Assembly: GCF_020991065.1 (NCBI RefSeq)
Contig: NZ_CP087710.1
Location: 4,092,001-4,156,000, forward strand
Length of the DNA: 64,000 nucleotides
Source of the DNA: Nocardioides okcheonensis
Lineage (GTDB): Bacteria; Actinomycetota; Actinomycetes; Propionibacteriales; Nocardioidaceae
Direction of reading: 5' to 3'
In this document: positions 9,748 to 18,946 of the stretch, piece after piece
How the letters are laid out: each line of letters opens with the position of its first letter
Position numbering within the stretch: position 1 is the first letter of the stretch
Notes under the pieces: model-generated
The model's input: only the letters and a program-made list of their open reading frames with translations
The model's database searches: none
What the model was told of the DNA's origin: nothing
Translations under genes and position numbers: made by a program

Positions 9748-11172
9748 GTGCCGACCGCCCACCCGTCCGGCTGGGCGCACGCCGACGGCGCGCTGCGCGG
9801 CCCGCACTGGCTGCGCGAGCCGGCCGACCCCAACGCCCTCGTGCCGCACCTCTGGTCGCGCACGGCCGCCAAGACCGACGGCGTGCTGGCGGTCGGCGGC
9901 GTCGCGCTGCCCGACCTGGTCCGTGAGCACGGCTCACCGGCGTACGTCCTCGACGAGGCCGACTTCCGCGCCCGGGCCACGGCCTTCCGTGACGCCTTCG
10001 ACGGCTACGACGTGTTCTACGCCGGCAAGGCATTTCTCTGCACGACGGTCGCGCGCTGGCTGGCCGAGGACGGCCTGAGCCTCGACGTCTGCTCGGGCGG
10101 CGAGCTCACCGTCGCCGAGCGGGCCGGCTTCCCGATGGCGCGGGTCGGCTTCCACGGCAACAACAAGACCCTCGCCGAGCTCGAGCGGGCGGTCGCGCTC
10201 GGGGTCGGCCGGGTCATCGTCGACTCCTTCGACGAGGTGGAGCGGCTGGCGGAGGTGGTCTCGAGGCTCGCTGGCGCTCGCACCTCGACCACCGAGGGCA
10301 TCGGCGTGATGGTCCGGGTGACGGCCGGCGTCGAGGCCCACACCCACGAGTACATCGCCACCGCCCACGAGGACCAGAAGTTCGGGTTCTCGATCGCGAG
10401 CGGAGACGCGCTGGAGGCGGTCCGCCGGGTGCACGCCGCCCCCGGGCTGCGGCTGCTCGGCCTGCACTCCCACATCGGCAGCCAGATCTTCGACACCTCG
10501 GGCTTCGAGGTCGCGGCCCGCCGGGTGCTGGCGCTGCACGCCCGGGTGCGCGAGGAGCTCGGCGTCGAGATGCCCGAGATGGACCTCGGCGGGGGTTTCG
10601 GCATCGCCTACACCACCCAGGACGACCCGTCCGAGCCGCAGGCGCTGGCCGACGGGATCACCGCGATCGTCGAGCACGAGTGCCGGGCGCTCGGCATCGC
10701 CCGCCCGCGGCTGTCGATCGAGCCCGGCCGCGCGATCGTCGGGCCGTCGATGTGCACCGTCTACGAGGTCGGCACCGTCAAGGAGGTCGCCCTCGACGGC
10801 GGCGCGCGGCGCTCGTACGTCTCGGTCGACGGCGGGATGAGCGACAACATCCGCACCGCCCTCTACGACGCGGACTACTCCGCCACCCTCGCCTCGCGCG
10901 GCTCGGACGCGGGCGCGACCCTGGCGCGGGTGGTCGGCAAGCACTGCGAGGCCGGCGACATCGTCGTCAAGGACGAGTTCCTGCCCGGCGACGTGCGTCC
11001 CGGCGACCTCGTCGCGGTGCCCGGCACGGGCGCGTACTGCAGATCCATGGCGTCGAACTACAACCACGCGCTGCGTCCTCCGGTGATCGGAGTTCGGGAC
11101 GGGAGGACTTTCACCGTCCTGCGACGAGAGACTGAGGCCGACCTGTTGGCGACCGATGTGGGTGTTCTCTGA
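9748..11172 (+). CDS. lysA: Diaminopimelate decarboxylase, 474 aa
   Basis: PLP enzyme of the last lysine-biosynthesis step (meso-DAP to L-lysine). Fold type III TIM barrel: VFYAGKAFLCTTVARWL contains the PLP lysine, SLDVCSGGELTVAERAGFP, HSHIGSQIFDT, DLGGGFGIAY, SIEPGRAIVG and a C-terminal GTGAYCRSMASNYNHALRPP with the substrate Cys and Tyr. GTG start at 9748, with a ribosome site (GAGGGG) overlapping the argS stop. Odd feature: about 13 residues (VVSRLAGARTSTT) are encoded by a palindromic repeat element inserted in frame (10254-10293). The gene overlaps hom by one base. Confidence 0.96.
   Translation: MPTAHPSGWAHADGALRGPHWLREPADPNALVPHLWSRTAAKTDGVLAVGGVALPDLVREHGSPAYVLDEADFRARATAFRDAFDGYDVFYAGKAFLCTTVARWLAEDGLSLDVCSGGELTVAERAGFPMARVGFHGNNKTLAELERAVALGVGRVIVDSFDEVERLAEVVSRLAGARTSTTEGIGVMVRVTAGVEAHTHEYIATAHEDQKFGFSIASGDALEAVRRVHAAPGLRLLGLHSHIGSQIFDTSGFEVAARRVLALHARVREELGVEMPEMDLGGGFGIAYTTQDDPSEPQALADGITAIVEHECRALGIARPRLSIEPGRAIVGPSMCTVYEVGTVKEVALDGGARRSYVSVDGGMSDNIRTALYDADYSATLASRGSDAGATLARVVGKHCEAGDIVVKDEFLPGDVRPGDLVAVPGTGAYCRSMASNYNHALRPPVIGVRDGRTFTVLRRETEADLLATDVGVL
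10254..10293. repeat. REP-like 40-bp palindromic element inside lysA
   Basis: Outer arms GGTGGTC and GACCACC are perfect 7-bp complements; the interior (CGAGGCTCGC TGG CGCTCGCACCTCG) is an imperfect palindrome. It reads as an in-frame surface insertion in LysA. Similar dispersed palindromes occur in Nocardioides-type genomes as far as I recall; only one copy is seen in this window. Confidence 0.5.
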
Positions 11173-12470
11173 TGACTGACGGTGACAAGCGACTGCGGGT
11201 GGCCGTGCTGGGCTGCGGTGCGGTCGGCTCCCAGGTGGTGCGGCTGCTCAGCGAGCAGCGCGACGACCTGGCCGCACGGGTCGGCGCGTCGGTCGAGCTG
11301 GTGGGCGTCGCGGTGCGCCGCCTGGACGCCCCCCGCGAGGTCGAGGTGCCCGAGGGACTGCTGACCACGGACGCGGCCGGGCTGGTCACCCGCGACGACG
11401 TCGACCTGGTCGTCGAGGTGATCGGCGGCATCGAGCCGGCGCGCGGGCTGATCCTCTCGGCGCTGGAGAACGGTGCGAGCGTGGTCACCGCCAACAAGGC
11501 GTTGCTCGCCGAGGACGGCCCGACGCTGTTCGAGGCCGCGGCGAAGGCCGAGCGCGACCTCTACTACGAGGCGGCGGTCGCCGGCGCCATCCCGATCCTG
11601 CGCCCGCTGCGCGAGTCGCTCGCCGGCGACAAGGTGACCCGGGTGCTCGGCATCGTCAACGGCACCACCAACTTCATCCTCGACAAGATGGACACGTCCG
11701 GCGCCGGCTTCTCCGAGGCGCTGCAGGAGGCCCAGGAGCTCGGCTACGCCGAGGCCGACCCCACCGCCGACGTCGAGGGCTTCGACGCCGCCGCCAAGGC
11801 CGCGATCCTGGCGAGCCTGGCCTTCCACTCGCGGGTGACCGCCTCCGACGTGCACCGCGAGGGCATCGCGGAGGTGACCGCCGCCGACGTCGCCAGCGCC
11901 CGCGACATGGGCGCCGTGGTCAAGCTGCTCGCGATCTGCGAGCTGCGCGGCGACCAGGTCGCGGCCCGCGTGCACCCCGCGATGATCCCGCGGTCCCACC
12001 CGCTGGCGAGCGTGCGCGGCGCCTACAACGCGGTGTTCGTCGAGTCCGAGGCAGCCGGCCAGCTGATGTTCTACGGCCCCGGCGCCGGCGGTGCGCCCAC
12101 GGCGAGCGCCGTCCTCGGCGACCTGGTGACGGTCGCCCGCAACCGCCTCGCCGGGACCCGCGGCGCGGGGGAGTCGGCCTACGCCGACCGCGCCGTGCAG
12201 CCGATGGGGGAGACCCGCACCCGCTACCACGTGGCGATCGACGTCGACGACCGCGCCGGCGTGCTCGCGGCGGTGGCCAACGCGTTCGCCGACCACGACG
12301 TGTCCATCCAGACCGTGCGGCAGGAGGGCCGTGGGGCCGACGCGCAGCTCGTCGTCGTCTCGCACGCCGCGCCCGACGCCGCGCTGAGCGCCACCGTCCG
12401 GCAGCTGCGCGAGATGGACATCGTTCGCGAGGTCACCTCGGTGATGCGCGTGGAGGGCGGCGACGAATGA
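11172..12470 (+). CDS. hom: Homoserine dehydrogenase, 432 aa
   Basis: NAD(P)-dependent reduction of aspartate semialdehyde to homoserine, the branch point to threonine and methionine. N-terminal Rossmann motif [42 protein letters not shown] and the catalytic-region [20 protein letters not shown]. The C-terminal ACT domain (about 345-432, [20 protein letters not shown]) is expected to mediate threonine feedback inhibition. ATG at 11172 shares its A with the lysA stop, and its own end overlaps thrC by 4 nt, so translation is coupled. Confidence 0.96.
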   Translation: MTDGDKRLRVAVLGCGAVGSQVVRLLSEQRDDLAARVGASVELVGVAVRRLDAPREVEVPEGLLTTDAAGLVTRDDVDLVVEVIGGIEPARGLILSALENGASVVTANKALLAEDGPTLFEAAAKAERDLYYEAAVAGAIPILRPLRESLAGDKVTRVLGIVNGTTNFILDKMDTSGAGFSEALQEAQELGYAEADPTADVEGFDAAAKAAILASLAFHSRVTASDVHREGIAEVTAADVASARDMGAVVKLLAICELRGDQVAARVHPAMIPRSHPLASVRGAYNAVFVESEAAGQLMFYGPGAGGAPTASAVLGDLVTVARNRLAGTRGAGESAYADRAVQPMGETRTRYHVAIDVDDRAGVLAAVANAFADHDVSIQTVRQEGRGADAQLVVVSHAAPDAALSATVRQLREMDIVREVTSVMRVEGGDE

Positions 12471-13543
12471 GCCCGGCGACCCACCAGTGGCGCGGCCTGA
12501 TCGAGGAGTACCGCGACCTCATCGACCTGCTGCCCGACGGCCTCGAGGCGGTCACCCTGCGCGAGGGCGGGACGCCGCTGGTGCACTCCGGCTGGCTCTC
12601 CTCGCTCACCGGCGGCCAGGTCTGGCTCAAGGTGGAGGGCGACAACCCGACCGGCTCGTTCAAGGACCGCGGGATGACCACCGCGATCTCGGTGGCGAAG
12701 CACGAGGGTGCCGAGGCGGTCGTCTGCGCCTCCACCGGCAACACGTCGGCGTCGATGGCGGCCTACGCCGCGAAGGCCGGCCTCAAGCCGCTCGTGCTCG
12801 TCCCCGAGGGCAAGATCGCCGCCGGCAAGATGGCGCAGGCGGTCGTGCACGGCGCCCAGATCATCATGGTCCGCGGCAACTTCGACCACTGCCTCCAGAT
12901 GGCCAAGGGCCTCGCGTGGAGCTACCCGGTGGCGCTGGTCAACTCGGTCAACCCCGTGCGGCTGCAGGGGCAGAAGACCGCGGCGTTCGAGATCTGCGAC
13001 TTCCTCGGCGACGCCCCCGACTACCACCTCCTGCCCGTGGGCAACGCCGGCAACATCTCGGCGTACTGGATGGGCTACGAGCAGTACGCCGACCTCGGCC
13101 GGGCCAGCAAGCGGCCCGTGATGCGGGGCTTCCAGGCCGAGGGCGCCTCTCCGCTGGTCACCGGTGAGCCGTTCCCCGACCCGGAGACGAAGGCGACCGC
13201 GATCCGGATCGGCAACCCGGCCTCGTGGAAGCTCGCCGAGGCCGCGGCGCACGAGTCCGGCGGCCGGTTCGCCGCCGTCAGCGACGCGCAGATCCTCGCC
13301 GCGCAGGTCGAGCTCGCCCGCCACGACGGCGTCTTCGTCGAGCCCGCGTCGGCCGCCGGCATCGCCGGGCTGCTCGCCGAGCTCGCGGCGGGGGAGTCCT
13401 ACGCCGGCGCGACCGTGGCGATCACGGTGACCGGGCACGGGCTCAAGGACACCGCCACCGCTCTCGAGTCGTTCGGCGACGTCGTCAACACGGTCGTCGA
13501 CGCCGACGTCGACGCGGCCGCGGCCGCGGCCGGGCTCGTCTGA
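12467..13543 (+). CDS. thrC: Threonine synthase, 358 aa
   Basis: PLP-dependent conversion of O-phosphohomoserine to threonine. Fold type II signature [19 protein letters not shown] with the Schiff-base lysine near residue 66, [19 protein letters not shown] (phosphate-binding loop) and [16 protein letters not shown]. Length matches the short actinobacterial ThrC class. ATG at 12467 overlaps the hom stop (ATGA). thrB starts 2 bp after its stop. The last residues are a plain alanine run. Confidence 0.96.
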   Translation: MSPATHQWRGLIEEYRDLIDLLPDGLEAVTLREGGTPLVHSGWLSSLTGGQVWLKVEGDNPTGSFKDRGMTTAISVAKHEGAEAVVCASTGNTSASMAAYAAKAGLKPLVLVPEGKIAAGKMAQAVVHGAQIIMVRGNFDHCLQMAKGLAWSYPVALVNSVNPVRLQGQKTAAFEICDFLGDAPDYHLLPVGNAGNISAYWMGYEQYADLGRASKRPVMRGFQAEGASPLVTGEPFPDPETKATAIRIGNPASWKLAEAAAHESGGRFAAVSDAQILAAQVELARHDGVFVEPASAAGIAGLLAELAAGESYAGATVAITVTGHGLKDTATALESFGDVVNTVVDADVDAAAAAAGLV

Positions 13544-13545
13544 GC

Positions 13546-14442
13546 ATGGCCACCTTCGTCGACGGGCCGGTGCGGGTCACCGTGCCGGCCACGTCCGCCA
13601 ACCTCGGTCCGGGGTTCGACTCGCTCGGCCTGGCGCTGTCGCTGCGCGACGAGCTCGAGGCCGAGGTGCTGGCCGACGGGCTCGTCGTCGACGTCGAGGG
13701 CAGCGGTGCCGACGGCGTGCCGCGCGACGAGACCCACCTGGTGGTGCGGTCGATGCGCGCCGCCTTCGAGCTGATGGGGGAGCAGCCCCCGGGCCTGCGG
13801 CTGACCTGCCACAACCGGATCCCGCACGCACGCGGGCTCGGCTCGTCGTCGGCGGCGATCGTGGCGGGCGTCGTGCTGGCCCGCGGGCTCGTCGCGGGTG
13901 GGCAGCTGCTCGCCTCGGACGACGCGCTGTTCGAGCTCGCGGCCGACCTCGAGGGACACCCCGACAACGTCGCGCCGGCCTTCTACGGCGGCTTCGTGAT
14001 CTCCGGGCGCGAGGACGAGCGCTGGTACGCCGTGCGTGCCGGCGTCGACCCGCGCATCGCCGCGGTGGTCTTCGTCCCGCCGGGCGGGGTGGAGACGAAG
14101 GTCGCCCGGGGACTGCTGCCCGCGGTCGTGCCGCACGCCGACGCGGCGGCCAACGCCGGGCGGGCAGCCCTGCTCGTCGCCGCGCTCACCGGACAGCCCG
14201 AGCACCTGCTCGCCGCGACCCGCGACTGGCTCCACCAGGACCAGCGGGAGCCGGCGATGCCGGAGACGCTGGCGCTGGTGCGCCGGCTGCGGGCGGAGGG
14301 CGTGCCGGCGATCGTGTCCGGTGCGGGCCCGACGGTGCTGGCGTTCGGGACCGGCGACCCCGCCGCGCTGGCCGGTCGCTGCCCGCAGGGCTGGACGTGC
14401 CACGCGCTGGCCGTGGACCCGGCTGGTGCGCTGCTCGCCTGA
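13546..14442 (+). CDS. thrB: Homoserine kinase, 298 aa
   Basis: GHMP-family kinase making O-phosphohomoserine for ThrC. Motif 1 VPATSANLGPGFDSLGLAL, ATP loop PHARGLGSSSAAIVAGVV (about residues 95-110) and the C-terminal motif VSGAGPTVLAFGTG are intact. ATG at 13546 lies directly after the thrC stop; an upstream in-frame extension of over 100 Arg-rich codons is a shadow of thrC. Last gene of the lys/thr block; a hairpin follows 5 bp after the stop. Confidence 0.95.
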   Translation: MATFVDGPVRVTVPATSANLGPGFDSLGLALSLRDELEAEVLADGLVVDVEGSGADGVPRDETHLVVRSMRAAFELMGEQPPGLRLTCHNRIPHARGLGSSSAAIVAGVVLARGLVAGGQLLASDDALFELAADLEGHPDNVAPAFYGGFVISGREDERWYAVRAGVDPRIAAVVFVPPGGVETKVARGLLPAVVPHADAAANAGRAALLVAALTGQPEHLLAATRDWLHQDQREPAMPETLALVRRLRAEGVPAIVSGAGPTVLAFGTGDPAALAGRCPQGWTCHALAVDPAGALLA

Positions 14443-14446
14443 GCCG

Positions 14447-14462
14447 GCAACCGCGCGGTTGC
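14447..14462. terminator. Short hairpin after thrB
   Basis: Perfect 16-bp palindrome GCAACCGCGCGGTTGC, extendable by GAGCC/GGCTC with one bulged G. There is no T-tract. It separates thrB from the 150-bp leader of rho. Possible weak or processing-type terminator. Confidence 0.4.
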
Positions 14463-14615
14463 GGCTCCGGCGCCGGGTGTGCCTGCTAACCTGACGGCGC
14501 GCCGTACGGCGCACCTGCCCGTCCCGGTCCGTGACCGCGTGGACGGGCGCCCACCATCCGCCCCGCGGACCGTTCGACGGTGACCCGCAGGCGACGCGAC
14601 GTGCGAAGGACCCAC

Positions 14616-16511
14616 GTGACCGAGACTCCCTCTGCTCCGGCGGAGAACGTTGACTCCACCACCCCCGACGGCCCGGCCAGGAAGGCCGCCAGGAAGTCCG
14701 GCGGGCTGAGCTCGATGCTGCTCGCCGACCTGAAGTCGATGGCCGCCGGCCTCGGGGTCGCCGGCGCCGGCTCGATGAAGAAGGCCCAGCTGGTCGAGGC
14801 GATCAAGGCCGCGCAGTCCGGCGGGCCGAAGCAGGCCGAGCGCCGCGAGGCGCCCCAGGAGAAGGCTCCGGAGAAGGCCCCGGAGAAGGCCCCGGAGAAG
14901 GCCCCGCAGGAGGACGAGCCGGTCACCCGGACCACCGTCCGCACCCGCACCCGGCGCCAGCGCCAGGCCGAGCAGGCGGGCGAGTCCGCCGAGCCGGCGC
15001 GCGAGCAGGCTGAGCAGAAGTCCGAGCAGAAGTCCGAGCAGCAGGACCGCAAGGGCGACAAGCAGGACCAGAAGCAGCAGGACCAGAAGCAGCAGGACCA
15101 GAAGCAGGACCGCAAGCAGCAGGACCAGAAGCAGAAGCAGGGCAAGCAGCAGGACCGGCAGCAGGACCGGCAGCAGGACCGGCAGCAGGACCGGCAGCAG
15201 GACCGGCAGCAGGACCGGCAGCAGGACCGCCAGCAGCAGGACCGGCAGCAGGACCGCCAGCAGGACCGCCAGCAGCAGGACCAGAAGCAGGCCCAGCAGC
15301 AGTCCCAGCAGCAGTCCCAGCAGCAGTTCGACGACGACGAGGACGGCGAGGGCGGCAGCCGCCGCAACCGCCGGCGCCGGGGCCGCGACCGCACCGCGGT
15401 GCGCACGGGCGGGCGCAACGAGCCCGACACCACGATCCTCGAGGACGACGTCCTGGTGCCGGCCGCCGGCATCCTCGACGTGCTGGAGAACTGCGCCTTC
15501 GTGCGCACCTCCGGCTACCTCCCCGGCACCGAGGACGTCTACCTGTCGCTCTCGATGGTCCGCAAGTACCACCTGCGTCGCGGCGACGCCGTCGTCGGGC
15601 AGGTGCGCCAGCCCCGCGAGGGCGAGCGCCGCGAGAAGTTCAACCCGATGGTCCGCATCGACAGCGTCAACGGCACCGAGGCCGAGGGCGCCAAGGAGCG
15701 CCCGGAGTTCGGCGCCGCGACCCCGGTCCACCCGCACCAGCGGCTGCGGCTGGCCACCGACACGGACCTCGTCGGCAAGGTGATCGACATCGCGGCGCCC
15801 GTCGGCAAGGGCCAGCGCGGCCTGGTCCTGACGCCGCCGCGGACCGGGGCGACGTCCCTGCTGCAGTCGGTGGCCCAGTCGGTCACGACCAACAACCCCG
15901 AGTGCCACGTGATGGTGGTGCTGGTCGACGCCCGCCCCGAGGAGGTCACCGACTTCCAGCGCGCGGTCAAGGGCGAGGTCGTCGCGTCCACGTTCGACCG
16001 GCAGCCGGCCGACCACACCCTCGTCGCCGAGCTCGCCATCGAGCGGGCCAAGCGGCTCGTCGAGCTGGGTCACGACGTCGTCGTGCTGATCGACTCGCTC
16101 ACCCGCCTGGGCCGGGCCTACAACCTCGCCGCCCCGGCGAGCGGCCGGGTCCTGGGCGGGCTCGTGGACGCCTCCGCGGTGCACCCGGTCAAGGAGTTCT
16201 TCGGTGCCGCCCGCAAGGTCGAGGACGGCGGCTCGCTGACCATCCTCGCCACCGTCGCCGTGGGCAGCGGCTCGGCGACCGACGAGTTCTTCCTCGAGGA
16301 GCTCGCCGGCACCGAGAACCTCGAGCTCGTGCTGAGCGCGGAGAAGGCGGCGAAGGGCATCGTGCCCGCCGTCGACGTCGCCGCCTCCGGCACCCGGCAC
16401 GAGGACCGGCTGCTCGCGCCGGCCGAGGGCGCGGTCGTCGGAGACCTCCGCACCCAGCTCGCGGCCGCCGAGACGCCGCAGGCCGTCGCGAAGGTCTTCG
16501 GCTCGCGCTGA
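14616..16511 (+). CDS. rho: Transcription termination factor Rho, divergent ATPase core, 631 aa
   Basis: Hexameric RNA-dependent helicase family that ends transcription. Start GTG 14616, chosen for AAGGA 5 nt upstream. Domains: a Rho_N/SAP-like helix bundle (about 30-70), a basic region, a Gln/Asp/Lys-rich low-complexity segment (about 131-238), the OSFold RNA-binding domain (about 270-340, [17 protein letters not shown]) and a RecA-type core. Key departures by eye alignment with E. coli Rho: P-loop reads PPRTGATS (A412 where K184 should be), LVDARPEEV (A439 for catalytic E211), and GSATDE (A554 for R-loop K326). R594 (arginine finger, SGTR) and the Walker B LIDS remain. It sits at the standard actinobacterial rho locus between thrB and rpmE. 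Termination activity is therefore doubtful. Confidence 0.9.
   Translation: MTETPSAPAENVDSTTPDGPARKAARKSGGLSSMLLADLKSMAAGLGVAGAGSMKKAQLVEAIKAAQSGGPKQAERREAPQEKAPEKAPEKAPEKAPQEDEPVTRTTVRTRTRRQRQAEQAGESAEPAREQAEQKSEQKSEQQDRKGDKQDQKQQDQKQQDQKQDRKQQDQKQKQGKQQDRQQDRQQDRQQDRQQDRQQDRQQDRQQQDRQQDRQQDRQQQDQKQAQQQSQQQSQQQFDDDEDGEGGSRRNRRRRGRDRTAVRTGGRNEPDTTILEDDVLVPAAGILDVLENCAFVRTSGYLPGTEDVYLSLSMVRKYHLRRGDAVVGQVRQPREGERREKFNPMVRIDSVNGTEAEGAKERPEFGAATPVHPHQRLRLATDTDLVGKVIDIAAPVGKGQRGLVLTPPRTGATSLLQSVAQSVTTNNPECHVMVVLVDARPEEVTDFQRAVKGEVVASTFDRQPADHTLVAELAIERAKRLVELGHDVVVLIDSLTRLGRAYNLAAPASGRVLGGLVDASAVHPVKEFFGAARKVEDGGSLTILATVAVGSGSATDEFFLEELAGTENLELVLSAEKAAKGIVPAVDVAASGTRHEDRLLAPAEGAVVGDLRTQLAAAETPQAVAKVFGSR
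15145..15284 (+). repeat. Degenerate 12-bp tandem repeat in rho (QQDR units)
   Basis: About a dozen near-identical units of CAGCAGGACCGG/CGC encode repeated Gln-Gln-Asp-Arg. Neighbouring blocks repeat QQDQK and EKAP. Such in-frame microsatellites are prone to length change by slippage without breaking the frame. Confidence 0.85.
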
Positions 16512-16647
16512 TCCCCGGGCGCCGGCACACCCGGGAATGCCCGGATTGGCGCCGCTGTTCACACCGGTGGCACACTTGTGCGCCGGTTCCGGTTCACGTC
16601 ATCACGCGATCCACGCGGGCGACCCGGAACACTTCGAGAGGACACCC

Positions 16648-16872
16648 ATGAAGAAGGACACCCACCCCGAGTACGTCGAGACGGCCGTGACCTGCACGTG
16701 CGGCGCGTCGTTCACGACCCGCAGCACCGCGACCTCCGGCTCGATCCACGCCGACGTCTGCTCGCAGTGCCACCCGTTCTACACCGGCAAGCAGAAGATC
16801 CTCGACACCGGCGGCCGCGTCGCCCGGTTCGAGTCCCGCTACGGCAAGAAGGCTGCTGCCGAGAGCAAGTAG
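16648..16872 (+). CDS. rpmE: 50S ribosomal protein L31, zinc-binding form, 74 aa
   Basis: Starts at ATG 16648 after GAGAGGA; the 37-codon upstream extension is not conserved-looking. Residues TCTCGASF and [15 protein letters not shown] supply the C-x-C and CxxC zinc ligands of the C+ form of L31, which bridges ribosomal subunits and can act as a zinc store. The C-terminal [13 protein letters not shown] is typical. Followed by its own strong terminator, so it is probably transcribed from a promoter in the 136-bp gap after rho. Confidence 0.97.
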   Translation: MKKDTHPEYVETAVTCTCGASFTTRSTATSGSIHADVCSQCHPFYTGKQKILDTGGRVARFESRYGKKAAAESK

Positions 16873-16881
16873 TCCACGTCA

Positions 16882-16917
16882 GGCGCCGGTCGCCCGCTCA
16901 CGCGGGTGGCCGGCGCC
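16882..16917 (+). terminator. Intrinsic terminator after rpmE
   Basis: A continuous 16-bp stem (8-bp GGCGCCGG/CCGGCGCC base, two G-U wobbles, CCCGC/GCGGG top) with a TCAC loop, 9 bp after the rpmE stop, followed by TTGTCGTCT. Confidence 0.75.
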
Positions 16918-16959
16918 TTGTCGTCTGCCGGGGGTCGTCACACAGGAAGCAGGAGCACG

Positions 16960-18033
16960 ATGTTCGAGGCCGTCGAGGGCATGCGCGAGGAGCACGCCGA
17001 GCTCGAGCAGCGCCTGGCGCTCCCGGAGACCCACGCCGACCAGCGCCTGGCCAAGCAGCTCAACCAGCGCTACGCCGAGCTGAGCGCCGTCGTCACGACG
17101 TGGCAGGACTGGCGCACGCTCGGCGACGACGTCGAGGCGGCCCGCGAGCTCGCCGCCGACGACCCGGTCTTCGCCCAGGAGGCCGAGGAGCTGGCCGCGC
17201 GCCGCGAGGTGGCGGCCGAGCGGCTGCGCCGGCTGCTGGTCCCGCGCGACCCCGCCGACGGCAAGGACGCCCTGCTCGAGATCAAGTCGGGGGAGGGCGG
17301 CGAGGAGTCGGCGCTCTTCGCCGGCGACCTGCTGCGGATGTACTCCCGGTTCGCCGAGGCCCGCGGCTGGGCCGTGGAGGTCCTCGACGCGACGGAGTCC
17401 GACCTCGGCGGCTACAAGTCCGTGACCGCGGCCGTCAAGGCGCGCGGCACGGTCGAGCCCGGTCAGGCCCCCTACGCGCTGCTCAAGTTCGAGGGCGGCG
17501 TCCACCGGGTGCAGCGGGTCCCGGTGACGGAGTCGCAGGGGCGCGTGCACACCTCGGCCGCCGGGGTGCTGGTGTCGCCCGAGGCGGAGCCGGTCGACGT
17601 CACGATCGACGACAACGACCTGCGCATCGACGTCTACCGCTCCAGCGGACCCGGCGGCCAGAGCGTCAACACGACCGACTCCGCCGTGCGCATCACCCAC
17701 CTGCCCACCGGCATCGTGGCGAGCTGCCAGAACGAGAAGAGCCAGCTGCAGAACAAGGAGTCCGCGCTGCGCATCCTGCGCTCGCGGCTGCTCCAGGCGG
17801 CCCAGGACGCCGCAGACGCCGAGGCGAGCGACGCCCGCCGCTCGCAGGTGCGCACGGTCGACCGCTCCGAGCGGATCCGCACGTACAACTTCCCCGAGAA
17901 CCGGATCTCCGACCACCGCACCGGCTACAAGTCCTACAACCTCGACCAGGTGCTCGACGGCGACCTCCAGCCGGTCCTCGACTCCTGCGTGGAGACCGAC
18001 ATGGCCGCGCGGCTCGCGGCCCTCGAGTCGTGA
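16960..18033 (+). CDS. prfA: Peptide chain release factor 1, 357 aa
   Basis: Recognises UAA/UAG and triggers hydrolysis of peptidyl-tRNA. Start ATG 16960, with GGAAGCAGGAG just upstream. Coiled N-terminal domain (1-100), the RF1 codon-reading motif in [16 protein letters not shown] (PVT, the RF1 rather than RF2 form) and the catalytic GGQ loop [14 protein letters not shown] (about residue 229). Normal length. prmC, which methylates this GGQ glutamine, follows after 10 bp. Confidence 0.97.
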   Translation: MFEAVEGMREEHAELEQRLALPETHADQRLAKQLNQRYAELSAVVTTWQDWRTLGDDVEAARELAADDPVFAQEAEELAARREVAAERLRRLLVPRDPADGKDALLEIKSGEGGEESALFAGDLLRMYSRFAEARGWAVEVLDATESDLGGYKSVTAAVKARGTVEPGQAPYALLKFEGGVHRVQRVPVTESQGRVHTSAAGVLVSPEAEPVDVTIDDNDLRIDVYRSSGPGGQSVNTTDSAVRITHLPTGIVASCQNEKSQLQNKESALRILRSRLLQAAQDAADAEASDARRSQVRTVDRSERIRTYNFPENRISDHRTGYKSYNLDQVLDGDLQPVLDSCVETDMAARLAALES

Positions 18034-18043
18034 GGACCGACTC

Positions 18044-18892
18044 ATGAGGGAGGTGCGCCGCAGCGCGGCGGAGCGGCTGCGTGCCGCCGGGGTGGCCTCG
18101 CCCGAGCGCGACGCCGACCTGCTGCTCGCCCACGTCCTCGACGTGCCGCTCGGCCGGTTGCCGCTGGTGGACCGCCTCGACGACGCCCAGCAGGAGACGT
18201 ACGACGCCCTGCTCGCGCGCCGCGCGGCCCGCGAGCCGCTCCAGCACCTCACCGGCTCGGCGGCGTTCCGCCACGTCGAGCTGGCCGTCGGCCCGGGCGT
18301 CTTCGTCCCGCGGCCGGAGACCGAGCTGCTCGCCGGCTGGGCGGTCGACGCCGCCCGCGCGCTGGGCCGCCCCGCCGTGGTCGTCGACCTCTGCACCGGC
18401 TCGGGGGCGATCGCCAAGGCCGTCGCCGACGAGGTCCCGGACGCGCTGGTCCACGCCGTCGAGCTCGACGAGGGGGCGCTGGCGTGGGCCGAGCGCAACA
18501 TGGCCGGCACCGGCGTGGACCTGCGCCACGGCGACCTCGCGACCGCCTGCGAGGACCTCGTCGGCACCGTCGACGTGGTGGTGTGCAACCCGCCCTACGT
18601 CCCGCTCGAGGCCTGGGAGTCGGTGGCGACCGAGGCCCGCGACCACGACCCGCACCTCGCCCTGTTCTCCGGCCAGGACGGCCTCGACGCGATGCGCGTC
18701 CTCGAGCGCCGCGCCGCCGCGCTGCTGCGGCCTGGGGGAGTGGTCGGGGCCGAGCACGCCGACGTCCAGGGGGAGTCCGCCCCGGCCGTCTTCGCGGCCA
18801 CGGGCCGCTGGTCCGAGGTGGCCGACCACCGCGACCTCGCGGGTCGGGCTCGTTACCTGACCGCGCGCCGTCTTGACGCGCATCTCCGCTAG
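18044..18892 (+). CDS. prmC: Release factor glutamine methyltransferase, 282 aa, with replaced C-terminus
   Basis: SAM-dependent N5-methylation of the GGQ glutamine of release factors. N-terminal helical domain (1-75), AFRHVELAVGPGVFVPRPETE, VVDLCTGSGAIAKAVADE (SAM binding) and the catalytic NPPYVPLEAWES motif. The last eight codons after RYLTA (ending RRLDAHLR) come from an inserted element. The original end, RYLTARLAR plus a stop overlapping tsaC, is still present 452 bp downstream inside the second copy of a 27-bp direct repeat. The enzyme should remain functional because only the extreme tail changed. Confidence 0.94.
   Translation: MREVRRSAAERLRAAGVASPERDADLLLAHVLDVPLGRLPLVDRLDDAQQETYDALLARRAAREPLQHLTGSAAFRHVELAVGPGVFVPRPETELLAGWAVDAARALGRPAVVVDLCTGSGAIAKAVADEVPDALVHAVELDEGALAWAERNMAGTGVDLRHGDLATACEDLVGTVDVVVCNPPYVPLEAWESVATEARDHDPHLALFSGQDGLDAMRVLERRAAALLRPGGVVGAEHADVQGESAPAVFAATGRWSEVADHRDLAGRARYLTARRLDAHLR
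18841..18867 (+). repeat. 27-bp direct repeat, left copy (end of prmC)
   Basis: Identical over 27 bp to 19293-19319; it starts GGGTCGGGCTCG and ends ACCGCGCG. Encodes GRARYLTAR in prmC. Flanking bases differ on both sides (C/T before, C/G after), so the repeat limits are exact. Attachment-site or target-duplication-like. Confidence 0.95.
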
Positions 18893-18946
18893 TGAGACTG
18901 TCCGCTTGCGGTCAACGGGGGCCGCACATCTCGGAAGGAACCACCC

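Noticed and set aside
11058..11171. Attenuator or riboswitch ahead of hom
   Set aside because: hom overlaps lysA by one base, so no leader exists.
15145..15284. Possible CRISPR array in the repeated region of rho
   Set aside because: The repeats are contiguous 12-bp coding units without spacers.
13983..16562. Minus-strand 859-codon frame opposite rho with long Leu runs
   Set aside because: The leucine-rich stretch is the complement of the CAG-rich rho repeat; there is no coherent protein and rho is clearly on the plus strand.
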